NCBI RefSeq assembly: GCF_010726765.1
Contig: NZ_AP022601.1
Location: 1,178,001 to 1,242,000, forward strand
Length of the DNA stretch: 64,000 nucleotides
Origin: Mycobacterium gallinarum
GTDB taxonomy: Bacteria; Actinomycetota; Actinomycetes; Mycobacteriales; Mycobacteriaceae
Direction: 5' to 3'
The notes under the pieces were generated by a model, which saw only the letters and a program-made list of their open reading frames with translations, made no database searches and was not told the DNA's origin. Made by a program: the position numbers and the translations under genes. Shown here piece after piece: positions 24,192 through 32,436 of this stretch. Within the stretch, counting starts at the first letter, position 1. Each line of letters begins with the position of its first letter.

Positions 24192-24485
24192 CTACGAGTT
24201 GGCGCTGTCGCGCGCCTTCTCGAGCGCGGCGATCAGCGCGTCGACCTCGGCCCGCCGCTCGGCGGGGACCGTCAGTGAGTAGAACGTGCCCACGTTGACG
24301 ATCACCTGCAGCAGTTCTTCTTTCTCACCGCCGAAGATCTTCTTGCGGCGGGTGAACTCCTTGATGTCGGTTCCGGCGTACTTGTCGGCCGGGTTGCGGC
24401 CGCGCGACGTGTTCGTCCGCAGCTTCTCGACCCAGTTGCCGTCGACCACGATGCTCTCGCCGTTGATGCCGTCTATACGGAACAT
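24192..24485 (-). CDS. Conserved small hypothetical protein (97 aa)
   Basis: The protein begins MFRIDGINGESIVVDGNWVEKLR and ends in an Ala/Glu-rich helix (VDALIAALEKARDSA). It shows several short beta strands, a basic KEFTRRKKIFGG loop and LLQVIVNVGTFYSLTVP, suggesting a small PH-like or beta-sandwich fold. No membrane segment is seen. The function is unknown. It is divergent from the DUF1214 gene. Confidence 0.7.
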   Translation of the reverse strand: MFRIDGINGESIVVDGNWVEKLRTNTSRGRNPADKYAGTDIKEFTRRKKIFGGEKEELLQVIVNVGTFYSLTVPAERRAEVDALIAALEKARDSANS

Positions 24486-24500
24486 TCGGCGATCCTATCG

Positions 24501-24529
24501 TTGACACCCCGACTTCGAGATGTCACAGT
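24501..24529 (+). promoter_or_regulatory. Predicted promoter of the DUF1214-sulfotransferase-TetR-SDR operon
   Basis: A perfect TTGACA (24501-24506) is separated by 17 bases from CACAGT (24524-24529), which fits the loose -10 pattern nAnnnT. The predicted start of transcription would fall about ten bases before the palindrome at 24545. Confidence 0.45.
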
Positions 24530-24544
24530 CAGTGGGCTCTTAAC

Positions 24545-24561
24545 TGAAAACCATGTTTTCA
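24545..24561. promoter_or_regulatory. Palindromic operator candidate TGAAAAC-CAT-GTTTTCA
   Basis: This is a perfect 7-3-7 inverted repeat, AT-rich in a GC-rich genome, between a predicted promoter and the first gene of an operon that encodes its own TetR regulator (26949-27569). It is the natural candidate for that regulator's binding site; a repressor here would block elongation or initiation. Confidence 0.6.
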
Positions 24562-24583
24562 ATTAAGCAAACTGGAGGTACGT

Positions 24584-25807
24584 GTGAGCGACGCGAACCC
24601 AATGGCCTGGCTACCGTTCTCGATCGCCGAGGCGGCACTGACCGGGCAGGACGGTGGCGTGGGTGACCTTCCGCAGGCGTGGGCACACTTGCTGAATCGG
24701 CTCGGTGCGGCCGGTGAACTCGTCGCATCCAGCGACGTCAACCGCAACCGCGTCGATTACGCGTCGGGAATGCGGCATCTGATGGTCCTGCTGGCCGTCG
24801 GTGTTGACGAGGCGCTGCGGGTCGACCCCGATCCGGTGCTGGCGGTGAGTCGCACCAGTACTGACGACATTCTGACCTGGGGCATGGAGTGCCCGGACTG
24901 TCTCTACCTACGGGCGACGCTGCGGGAAGGCGAGACGTATCGGCTCTTCGGCAACCGGGGGACCGCGCGCTATGTCGGTCTGCAGACCATGAACGGAATC
25001 GCATCCACCGCCAACACTTTGGTGGATGACCTCGAGGTCGACGCGGATGGCGAGTTCGAAGTCATGCTGTCCGCCGACGAGCACGACGGCAATTGGATGC
25101 GTCTCGACGGCGACCATCCCACCCTGGTGGTGCGGCACTTCTTCTACGATTGGGACAAGGAACAGCCATCGGTCTTGCAGATCGAGCGCATCGGCGCCGG
25201 GGTCGCATCGAAGGATCGGGTGGTCGCGGCCGATGTCGCCGTCTCACGGCAGATCTACGCGCTGGGCGAGTTCGTCTTCGACAACCTCAAGTTCTTCCTC
25301 GACTTCAACGCGGGCTCGCCGGTCAACGGGTTCATGCCGCCGATCGATCGATCCAGCATGGGCGCCGCGGCCGAGAACCGCCCCGTCATCGGGCGTTACG
25401 AGCTCGAACCGGATGAGGCCTTGATCCTGGAGGTCGAGCCACCCGAGGGCGTGTACTGGAGCTATTCGGTCGGTAACCAGTGGTGGGAGACCATCCACTA
25501 CGGCCGGCATCAGTCCAGCCTCAACGCGCATCAAGCGAATATCGACTCCGACGGGATCCTCCGCGTCGTCGTCAGCTCGCAGGATCCAGGCGTCGCGAAT
25601 TGGCTTGACACTGCGGGGCATAGCAATGGCGCGATGATCCTGCGCTGCGTGCGGACCGTGACCGCGCCCACGCCGAACGTACGGGTGGTCAAGGTCGCCG
25701 ACATTTCGGGATCGTTGCCCACTGACACCGCTAGGGTCAGTCCCGAGGAGCGGTCGGCGATCGTCGCGGCGCGCCGGCGCGCGGTTCACGAGAGGTTCTC
25801 CGCATGA
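24584..25807 (+). CDS. DUF1214 domain protein
   Basis: This 407-residue protein carries a DUF1214-type C-terminal part (PPEGVYWSYSVGNQWWETIHYGRHQSSLNAHQ). The family is found in many mycobacterial lipid or xenobiotic gene clusters, but its reaction is unknown. There is no signal peptide. The start is GTG 24584 behind GGAGG. It heads an operon: the stop overlaps the sulfotransferase ATG as ATGA. A second protein of the DUF1254/1214 type is at 38396. Confidence 0.78.
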   Translation: MSDANPMAWLPFSIAEAALTGQDGGVGDLPQAWAHLLNRLGAAGELVASSDVNRNRVDYASGMRHLMVLLAVGVDEALRVDPDPVLAVSRTSTDDILTWGMECPDCLYLRATLREGETYRLFGNRGTARYVGLQTMNGIASTANTLVDDLEVDADGEFEVMLSADEHDGNWMRLDGDHPTLVVRHFFYDWDKEQPSVLQIERIGAGVASKDRVVAADVAVSRQIYALGEFVFDNLKFFLDFNAGSPVNGFMPPIDRSSMGAAAENRPVIGRYELEPDEALILEVEPPEGVYWSYSVGNQWWETIHYGRHQSSLNAHQANIDSDGILRVVVSSQDPGVANWLDTAGHSNGAMILRCVRTVTAPTPNVRVVKVADISGSLPTDTARVSPEERSAIVAARRRAVHERFSA

Positions 25808-26949
25808 CGTTCACCGTGGACGACCTGGAAGACGGCGCGCGAACAGCCACCGGCCTCGACGATTTCGGCTCGACCTACTATCGCGAGGGCCTGGAGCGGA
25901 CCGTCGATGCGCTGAACAACGAAGCCGATCTCAACGAGATGGGCGCGATTATCCAGCACGCCACGATCAGCAACGCCCTCATTCAGAGGTTACGGATCGT
26001 CGACACGTACAAGCAGCACCCCGAGATCGACGACGAGGTCATCGGCGGACCGGTGTTCGTGATCGGGTTGCCGCGCACCGGCACGACGGCTTTGAGCCAA
26101 CTGGTGGCCAGCGATCCGCAGTTCAGGTCGTTGCGGATGTGGGAGTCGCAGGCATGCACACCTCCCCCAGAGGCGGCCACCCAGCATGACGATCCGCGGA
26201 TTGCGCAGGCGGCTGAGGGAATCGCCATGATGGACAGCATGTTTCCGCGCATGCGGACGATGATGAACTCGGAGCCGCAGGCCGCGACCGAATGCCAGGA
26301 CTTGATGGGGATGAGTTTCCGCACTTTCCATTTCGACGGGGTGGTGCGGGTGCCCGGGTATCTGGCGTGGCTGATGCAGTGCGACATGCGCGAGACATAT
26401 ACGTTCCACCGGCAGGTGCTCAAGCTACTGCAGTGGCACTGTCCGCCGACGCTGTGGCATCTCAAGACGCCGGTGCACATGTTCTCCCTCGATGCGCTGG
26501 TCGAGGCGTATCCGAACGCGAGTTTCCTGTGGAGTCATCGCGATCCGGCGAAGGTGCTGGCATCGGTGTGCAGCCTGATCCAGTACGTGCGCAGTTGGAG
26601 CAGTGATCGTGACGACGCGCACGAGCTGGGAGCCGAACAGCTGCAATGTTGGACCGAGGGCGTCAGACGCGCGATGGACTTCCGAAAGCGGCTCGGAGAC
26701 AACCGGTTCGTCGATGTCTCGTTCGCCGAATTGAACAGCGACCCGCTCGGCACGCTGGCTGACAGCTATGGTCGGCTGGGCCTGACCTTCACCGACGAGG
26801 CGCGCGACCGCGTCCGGGAATGGGCGGACGGGCACCAACCCGGTTCGCGAGGTGAGCACGCCTACGACCTCGCCGACTACGGACTGACACGCGAACAGGT
26901 GCACGAATCGTTCGCCGACTATCTAGCGACCTACGACGCGACGGCCTGA
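25804..26949 (+). CDS. Sulfotransferase-family protein
   Basis: The 381-residue protein has the PAPS-binding P-loop-like motif GLPRTGTT (residues 88-95) and the 3'-phosphate motif region SHRDPAKVLASVCSL, the two hallmarks of the Sulfotransfer_3 family. Such enzymes move sulfate from PAPS to hydroxyls of lipids, sugars or steroids; many actinobacterial members are uncharacterised. It is coupled to the DUF1214 gene (ATGA) and to the downstream TetR gene (TGATG). No membrane segment or signal is seen, so it is cytoplasmic. Confidence 0.85.
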   Translation: MTFTVDDLEDGARTATGLDDFGSTYYREGLERTVDALNNEADLNEMGAIIQHATISNALIQRLRIVDTYKQHPEIDDEVIGGPVFVIGLPRTGTTALSQLVASDPQFRSLRMWESQACTPPPEAATQHDDPRIAQAAEGIAMMDSMFPRMRTMMNSEPQAATECQDLMGMSFRTFHFDGVVRVPGYLAWLMQCDMRETYTFHRQVLKLLQWHCPPTLWHLKTPVHMFSLDALVEAYPNASFLWSHRDPAKVLASVCSLIQYVRSWSSDRDDAHELGAEQLQCWTEGVRRAMDFRKRLGDNRFVDVSFAELNSDPLGTLADSYGRLGLTFTDEARDRVREWADGHQPGSRGEHAYDLADYGLTREQVHESFADYLATYDATA

Positions 26950-27569
26950 TGGATGCGGTAGTCAAGCGACGGCGCAAGAAGCTGGATCCCGATCCGGGTG
27001 TGCGGGATGCGCTCGTCAACGCCGCCGCGGAGATCGTGCGCGAAGGGGGCATCGCGGCTGTCAACGTGGCCCGCGTGCTCGACCGTGCCGCGCTGAGCAC
27101 ACGTGCGTTCTATCGGCACTTCGACTCGAAGGACGCCTTGGTGTCGGCGGTGTTCCTGCAGATGGCGCAGATCGAGATGCGCAGGCTCAAGCGGAAGATG
27201 GCGGGAGCGTCGGACCCCGTTGACGCGGTGGTGGCGTGGATCGATGGCCGGTTGGACCTCGCGTTCAACGAACGGATCCGGTCCGATTTGCGGAAAATGT
27301 CGCTGGAGGCGCAGTCGCAGATGTTCGCGGCGCCCGAGTTGGTCAGTGACGCCTACGGCGAGATATTGAAGCCGCTCATCGAGCAGCTCGAGAAGGGCAA
27401 GGCCGCAGGTCTTTTCCCCGGAATTGATCCGGCAGCCGACGCATTGTCGATCCAGGGGGCGATCTGGGCGAGCACCGAACGCCAATGGGCGACCGGCGAT
27501 TGCGATCAGCATGCGGTGCGCGAACAGATTTTCCGGTTCTGCCTGCGCGGAATCGGTGTGACGCAGTGA
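26949..27569 (+). CDS. TetR-family regulator
   Basis: This 206-residue protein has the N-terminal TetR helix-turn-helix (VNAAAEIVREGGIAAVNVARV...LSTRAFYRHFDSKDALV) and an all-helical C-terminal ligand domain. It is third in the operon and overlaps the sulfotransferase stop by one base. The palindrome at 24545-24561 upstream of the operon is a good candidate for its own operator, making this a self-regulated unit. The inducer is unknown. Confidence 0.88.
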   Translation: MDAVVKRRRKKLDPDPGVRDALVNAAAEIVREGGIAAVNVARVLDRAALSTRAFYRHFDSKDALVSAVFLQMAQIEMRRLKRKMAGASDPVDAVVAWIDGRLDLAFNERIRSDLRKMSLEAQSQMFAAPELVSDAYGEILKPLIEQLEKGKAAGLFPGIDPAADALSIQGAIWASTERQWATGDCDQHAVREQIFRFCLRGIGVTQ

Positions 27570-27582
27570 GGAAGGTGACTCG

Positions 27583-28386
27583 ATGGACCTGGGTTTGACG
27601 GGGTCGACGGCGGTCGTGACGGGCGGCAGCAAGGGTATGGGCCTGGCGATCGCGACGACGTTCGCCGAAGAGGGCGCCAGAGTCGCGGTGATGGCCCGGG
27701 GAGCCGACGCGCTGGATGACGCGGTGTCGATTCTTCGCGACGCGGGCGCACCGGATGCCGTCGGGATCAGCGTCGACATGGCGGACGCGTCGTCGATCTC
27801 CGCGGGCTTCGAGTCCGTCGCCCAGCGGTGGGGCCGGCTCAACAGCCTGGTTCACACGATCGGGCCGGGTGACGGCTACTTCGAGGACATGGACGACGCG
27901 CAGTGGGAGGAGACGTTCGCGCTGGGCACGATGTCGGGGGTGCGGTCGATCCGGGCCGCGCTGCCGATGTTGCGGGCCGCCGAATGGGGCCGGATCGTGA
28001 CGCTGTCGGCGCATTCGATACAGCGGCAGAACCCGCGGATCGTCGCCTACACCGCATCGAAGGCCGCACTGAGCAGCGTCACCAAGAACCTGTCGAAAAG
28101 CCTTGCCAAGGACGGAATCCTGGTCAATTGTGTGTGCCCGGGCACCATCGTCACGGCGAGTTTCACCGAGGTGCTGAAGGACATCCTGGCCGCGGACGGA
28201 CTCGATGCCAACGATCCCACCGACGTGATGACGTGGATCGACAACAACTTTCACCAGCCGTGCGATCTCGGCAGGGCAGGCTTACCCGAGGAGATTGCGT
28301 CGATCACGGTCTATCTCGCATCACGGCGCAACGGCTATGTCACCGGGGCCACCGTCAACGTCGACGGTGGTTCCGATTTCGTCTGA
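27583..28386 (+). CDS. Short-chain dehydrogenase/reductase
   Basis: The 267-residue SDR has the cofactor motif TGGSKGMG (residues 13-20), a Ser in TLSAHS, and the catalytic YTASK, so it should be an active NAD(P)-dependent oxidoreductase. The start ATG lies behind GAAGG. It follows the TetR gene by 13 bp and closes the operon. Its stop codon directly abuts, without any gap, that of the convergent P450 gene. The substrate is unknown; a hydroxy or keto lipid or steroid fits the neighbours. Confidence 0.9.
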   Translation: MDLGLTGSTAVVTGGSKGMGLAIATTFAEEGARVAVMARGADALDDAVSILRDAGAPDAVGISVDMADASSISAGFESVAQRWGRLNSLVHTIGPGDGYFEDMDDAQWEETFALGTMSGVRSIRAALPMLRAAEWGRIVTLSAHSIQRQNPRIVAYTASKAALSSVTKNLSKSLAKDGILVNCVCPGTIVTASFTEVLKDILAADGLDANDPTDVMTWIDNNFHQPCDLGRAGLPEEIASITVYLASRRNGYVTGATVNVDGGSDFV

Positions 28387-29670
28387 TCATCGGCTGACGT
28401 AGCGCACCGGGCAGGGATCGGCGGATCGTGCGATCCCGCCGATCTGGGCCGGTACCGGACGTGGGTAGCTCGGCCACGATGGCGTCATGTCGTAGGTGCT
28501 CAACAGACGGATCATCGCCGTTGTCATCGCCGCGAGCGAAAACGGCTGGGCGGGGCACGAGTGCTTGCCGTGTCCGAACGCGGTGACCAGCATCGGCGAC
28601 GGCAACGACGCCGCGTCGACGAGGCGGTACCGGTTCCAGCGCGCGGGGTCCCACGTGTCCAGACCCGGCGCGGCCGAGGTGTTGAGCAGCGGCAGCAGGG
28701 TGGCAATGGTCCAGCCGGCGGGGACGCGGTACGTCTGGTCGCCGGTGTCGAGGTCGACGGGAGCCAGGACGGCTCGGGACATGATGGAACGCTGCGCCAG
28801 CCGGGTGCTCTCCAGCGCGCAGTGCTGCGCGAAATCCTGGTCGCCGTCGAAGACGCGCTGAGCCTGTGCCGGGTGTACGAGCAGGTCCGCGAGCGCCCAG
28901 CCCAGTGCGGCCATCAGGTTCGACATCGAGGCGATGTGAATGAGGGCCACATCGAGCGCGATGCCGCGCAGCCGGACGTCGTCGGGTTCCGACGCCCAGG
29001 CGCGCTCGATGCGACCGAACAGGTCGTCGTCATCGGAATCCGTTGATGTCGCCAGGTTTCCGATGACAGCGACGACGTCGTCGAGCGCGGCACGCTCGGC
29101 GCGCTTGCCGGACGCCGCCACGGCCGCCATCGCCTCGGGATGAACGAACGCGTCGGAACCGTCCAGGGTTTCGAAGGCGCGGACCAACCGCTCGAATGAA
29201 GGTCCCTCTGCGCAACCAGGTCCCGCCCAGGAGGCCAGACCCATGCGGTGTCCGAGGCGGCGGGTGAGGTCGAATAGGTCCACGGTGCCTTCGGATCCGA
29301 GCTCAGCAACGGTCTGGGTCAGGGCGTGGTCGAGGTTCGCGAGGTACGAGGCGACGTCGTCGCGGCGGAACAACGAGGTCGGGAGTACCCGCCGCCCGTC
29401 GAAGATTTCGTCGGGAAGCTTGCGACGCAGCATCAGGTAGTCGGCGACACCCTTGCTGGCCTTGTCTTCGGGTAAGCCGTAAAAAGATTCGACGCCGGCG
29501 GGGGAGAACGTGAACAGGTAGTTGTCGTTGCCGCTGCGCACCGTGAAGGTGTCGCCATGTCGGGCGCGCGCGGCGGCGATGGCGGCGACGGCGTCGTCGA
29601 CCGACACGTCCCACGGCAGGCCGACTCCCTCGGCGAGCGGAGGCTGCGGAACGGGGAGCTTCGCCGACAC
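28387..29670 (-). CDS. Cytochrome P450-like protein, divergent
   Basis: This 427-residue protein has the P450 K-helix ExxR as Glu287-Ser-Thr-Arg290 and the heme loop FGHGKHSCPAQ with the thiolate Cys372. The residue two after the Cys is Ala rather than the usual Gly. In the I-helix region (about 241-260, HIASMSNLMAALG) the A/G-G-x-D/E-T oxygen-activation motif is absent. Similar loss is known in P450s that do rearrangements rather than monooxygenation (CYP74, prostacyclin synthase), so a non-classical reaction is possible. The start is GTG 29670, overlapping the upstream stop by one base. Confidence 0.82.
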   Translation of the reverse strand: MSAKLPVPQPPLAEGVGLPWDVSVDDAVAAIAAARARHGDTFTVRSGNDNYLFTFSPAGVESFYGLPEDKASKGVADYLMLRRKLPDEIFDGRRVLPTSLFRRDDVASYLANLDHALTQTVAELGSEGTVDLFDLTRRLGHRMGLASWAGPGCAEGPSFERLVRAFETLDGSDAFVHPEAMAAVAASGKRAERAALDDVVAVIGNLATSTDSDDDDLFGRIERAWASEPDDVRLRGIALDVALIHIASMSNLMAALGWALADLLVHPAQAQRVFDGDQDFAQHCALESTRLAQRSIMSRAVLAPVDLDTGDQTYRVPAGWTIATLLPLLNTSAAPGLDTWDPARWNRYRLVDAASLPSPMLVTAFGHGKHSCPAQPFSLAAMTTAMIRLLSTYDMTPSWPSYPRPVPAQIGGIARSADPCPVRYVSR

Positions 29671-30056
29671 TAGAGGCCGGTGGTCTTGCGCACCCTGTCG
29701 ACCGCGCCGCGGAATACCTGTTCGGTGGCGGCGAGCGGCGATATGACGGATTCGCCGATGTCGACGATGCGCTCGACGCGGGCGACGATGCCTTCCATGC
29801 GGTCCACCACCGCGATGAGGCGCGGGGCGAGCTCGTTGATCTGGTTGATCGTGTCGTTGAAGCGTTCCAACGTGGCGTCGAGGTTGCCGGTCGAGTTGTT
29901 GAGGTCGACGAGGGTCTCGCTCAACCCCTCGAGGATGGTGTCGACCTGCTCGACCGTGACGTCGGCATTGAGCGCGGCCTGCGCCAGCTTCTGGATCCGT
30001 TCCCGGCCACTCCGTGGTGCTGGTTTGCTGCCACCTTTGTCCACCATGAGGGCCAT
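29670..30056 (-). CDS. Conserved coiled-coil hypothetical protein (128 aa)
   Basis: The frame is open further up, but a start at ATG 30056 or 30047 is chosen because the sequence beyond it looks non-coding. Residues ~30-110 are a long heptad-rich helix (VEQVDTILEGLSETLVDLNNSTGNLDATLERFNDTINQINEL and onward), so the protein probably oligomerises. There is no signal peptide or full membrane helix. It is translationally coupled to the P450 gene (TAGTG). A granule, membrane-surface or partner-scaffold role can only be guessed. Confidence 0.65.
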   Translation of the reverse strand: MALMVDKGGSKPAPRSGRERIQKLAQAALNADVTVEQVDTILEGLSETLVDLNNSTGNLDATLERFNDTINQINELAPRLIAVVDRMEGIVARVERIVDIGESVISPLAATEQVFRGAVDRVRKTTGL

Positions 30057-30540
30057 TTGATCACAGACGCGGAACCACCGAGGCGGAGTGGTCGTCTGAT
30101 CCAGATGTGACGATGTGTGGAGGGGATACGCCGTCCCGTCAATGTGCCGGTGATTCGTGGCGCAGAACAATCGCAACGGATCCGATGAGGCAGACCGCCG
30201 ACTATGAGGCGGGGTTTCGAGATGGCGACGGTGATCGAACTATCGGCAGGCGCGCCTGGTGAATGCCGCAACTGCGCGGTGCCATGTCAGGCGGCGCGCC
30301 GGAACCGCGGATTCGCACTTCAGGCGAATCAGGCTCGCCGTCACTCGCTTTGACGGCTCCGTCCCGCTCAGCCGGATGGGGGTCGTTGCGCCACTGCTTC
30401 GGCGTCGAATGGCTTCGTTACGCGATGCTTCGGCCGAAGTCAGATCGCTTGCCCAGCGGATAGGAAACCCTGTCTTGTTGGGGTGCAAATCTGACTCGCC
30501 GGCGGTTACGCGACGACGCCGACATCACGACACTTCTTGT
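30057..30540. other. 484-bp intergenic region without a recognised gene
   Basis: Several short frames cross this stretch, but none shows a convincing start or codon pattern. It contains a 12-base perfect palindrome, CAGGCGCGCCTG (30247-30258). It must hold the promoter of the coiled-coil/P450 pair and that of the small secreted protein, but no clear elements were recognised. Confidence 0.5.
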
Positions 30541-30762
30541 ATGACGCCAACATCTAGCACCCTCCGTCGACGCGCAGTCGCGCTTCTGGCGGGAACCGCC
30601 ATCGCGGTGCTCGCCTCGGCGGCACCCGCCTTTGCCGAGCCTGGCTCTGACGCCGACACCTACGCGGCGTCCTCGAGCTCAACCGAGACCCTCGGCAAGA
30701 AAAAGCCGCCCCCACCCCCGCCTCCACCACCCCCGAATCTGTCGGCGGAAGAGAAGGCTTGA
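30541..30762 (+). CDS. Small secreted proline-rich protein
   Basis: The 73-residue frame starts at ATG 30541. It has a clear Sec-type signal peptide: basic LRRRA, a hydrophobic stretch, and a cleavage site AFA|EP after residue 32. The mature part is only about 41 residues: an acidic/Ser start (EPGSDADTYAASSSS), a lysine triplet, ten consecutive prolines, and NLSAEEKA. A polyproline II rod is expected. No ribosome-binding site is obvious. It is convergent with pgl 28 bp away. The function is unknown. Confidence 0.62.
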   Translation: MTPTSSTLRRRAVALLAGTAIAVLASAAPAFAEPGSDADTYAASSSSTETLGKKKPPPPPPPPPPNLSAEEKA

Positions 30763-30790
30763 ACTCGGTGAGTAGCGCCCGCCGACCCCG

Positions 30791-31528
30791 CTAGAGCTTC
30801 GACGCCGCACCCTCGTCGAGCAGCCATACCGTCGCCTCCCGACCGACCGCACCGGCGGACGGTACATCGACGGGGCTGGCGCCCCCGATTGCCGCGGCAA
30901 CCGCGTCGGCCTTCGCCTCGCCGGATACCACCAGCCACACCTCACGAGACCGTTGAACGGCGGGCAGCGTCAACGTGATTCGTCGCGGAGGCGGTTTGGG
31001 GGAGTCGGTCACGCCCAATACCAACCGGCTGGTCTCCTTCACCGCGGGCGTATCCGGGAACAGTGAGTTGACATGCCCCTCACCGCCCATCCCCAGCAGG
31101 TGGACGTCGAAGTCGGGTTCGCGCTGACCTTCGTCGGCGTTCTCGGCCAGCACTCGCTCATACGCCGACGCGGCTGCGTCGAGGTCGTCTCCGAACGCTG
31201 CACCGCTGGGCGCCATCGCATGCACATTCGCGGCGGGGATGTCGACGTGATCGATCAGTGCCTCGCGTGCCTGCTTCTCGTTGCGCTCGTCGTCGTCGGC
31301 GGGCACGAACCGATCGTCGCCCCAGAACAGATGCACCTTCGACCAGTCGATTTCGTCGGCCTGTTCGCGAACCCGCTTCAACAGCCCGGTGCCGGTGCCA
31401 CCGCCGGTCAGCACGATCAGGGCACGGCCCCGCCGGCTGATCGCGTCGGTGATCGCACCCACCAGCCGGTCACCGGCGGCCGCCACCAAAGCGTCTGTGT
31501 CCGGATACTTCTCGACGACAGTGCTCAT
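30791..31528 (-). CDS. pgl: 6-phosphogluconolactonase
   Basis: The 245-residue enzyme hydrolyses 6-phosphogluconolactone, the second step of the oxidative pentose phosphate pathway. It has the SugarP-isomerase-like fold with [24 protein letters not shown] and [15 protein letters not shown], the family's sugar-phosphate motifs. The ATG at 31528 overlaps the opcA stop (ATGA). It is the last gene of the tkt-tal-zwf-opcA-pgl operon. Confidence 0.95.
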   Translation of the reverse strand: MSTVVEKYPDTDALVAAAGDRLVGAITDAISRRGRALIVLTGGGTGTGLLKRVREQADEIDWSKVHLFWGDDRFVPADDDERNEKQAREALIDHVDIPAANVHAMAPSGAAFGDDLDAAASAYERVLAENADEGQREPDFDVHLLGMGGEGHVNSLFPDTPAVKETSRLVLGVTDSPKPPPRRITLTLPAVQRSREVWLVVSGEAKADAVAAAIGGASPVDVPSAGAVGREATVWLLDEGAASKL

Positions 31529-32436
31529 ACGTACTGCACCTTCTCGATTCCCTTCAGCGCCTCGTGGTAGATCTCGTCGGCGTCGAGCCTGCGCAGGTCC
31601 TCGGCCAGGCACTCCTTGGCTTCCCTGCGGGCCAACGGGATCAGCGAGTCCGGTTTCGCGGTCCTGCTGATCGTCGCCGTCACACCGGTCTGCGGCCGTC
31701 GCAGCGTGATGGTCTCGCTGCTGCGGATCAGCTCGACCTTCAATTCGCCGATCTCCCGCGTCACGGGGCCGTCGATCCTGGTGGCCAGCCAACCCGCGAG
31801 GACGTCGAGGGAGGGTTCGTCGCGAAGTCCGGACACCACCGCCGAGGTGACGGGCTCGAACGGGGGCTGATCGAGCGCGGCCGTCAGCAGCGCACGCCAG
31901 TAGGTGATGCGGGCCCACGCCAGATCGGTGTCACCCGAGCTGTAGCCGGCCAGGCGACCCTTGATCGCCGCCATCGGATCGGCGCAATCCGTCGCATTGG
32001 TGATTCGCCGTATCGCCAACTGTCCAAGGGGGTCTTGCGACGGATCGTCAGGCCCACCGGCCGGCCACCACGCCACCACCGGGGTGTCGGGCAGCAAGAA
32101 GGGCAGCACCACACTGCTGGCGTGGTCGGCCATCTCGCCGTGCAGATGCAGCGCGACCACTTCGCCGGCTCCGGCGTCGGCGCCGACCCGCAGCTGCGCA
32201 TCCAGTCGGGGCTCGGTGGCGTCCCGATCGCCGGCCACCACCACGATCACCCGGCACGGGTGCTCACGGCTCGCAAAGTTTGCCGCCTCGATCGAATCCT
32301 CGAGCAGATCATCGGTGTGCAGCGAGATGACGAGCGTGAGCACCCGGCTCAACGTGATCGCGCCACCCTCTTCGCGAAGGCCGGTGATCTTCTTGTTGAT
32401 GTCGTTGGTGTTCGTGTTGGGCAGGTCGACGATCAT
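31525..32436 (-). CDS. opcA: Glucose-6-phosphate dehydrogenase assembly protein OpcA
   Basis: The 303-residue protein belongs to the OpcA family, which in cyanobacteria and actinobacteria is needed for glucose-6-phosphate dehydrogenase assembly or activation. It starts [17 protein letters not shown], which matches the mycobacterial family start; the ATG (32436) overlaps the zwf TAA by one base. [22 protein letters not shown] is the typical core. It sits between zwf and pgl as in other mycobacteria. Confidence 0.94.
   Translation of the reverse strand: MIVDLPNTNTNDINKKITGLREEGGAITLSRVLTLVISLHTDDLLEDSIEAANFASREHPCRVIVVVAGDRDATEPRLDAQLRVGADAGAGEVVALHLHGEMADHASSVVLPFLLPDTPVVAWWPAGGPDDPSQDPLGQLAIRRITNATDCADPMAAIKGRLAGYSSGDTDLAWARITYWRALLTAALDQPPFEPVTSAVVSGLRDEPSLDVLAGWLATRIDGPVTREIGELKVELIRSSETITLRRPQTGVTATISRTAKPDSLIPLARREAKECLAEDLRRLDADEIYHEALKGIEKVQYV

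Noticed and set aside
30247..30258. 12-base palindrome CAGGCGCGCCTG
   Set aside because: GC-only palindromes of this size are frequent in such a genome; no repeat copy or nearby promoter supports a role.
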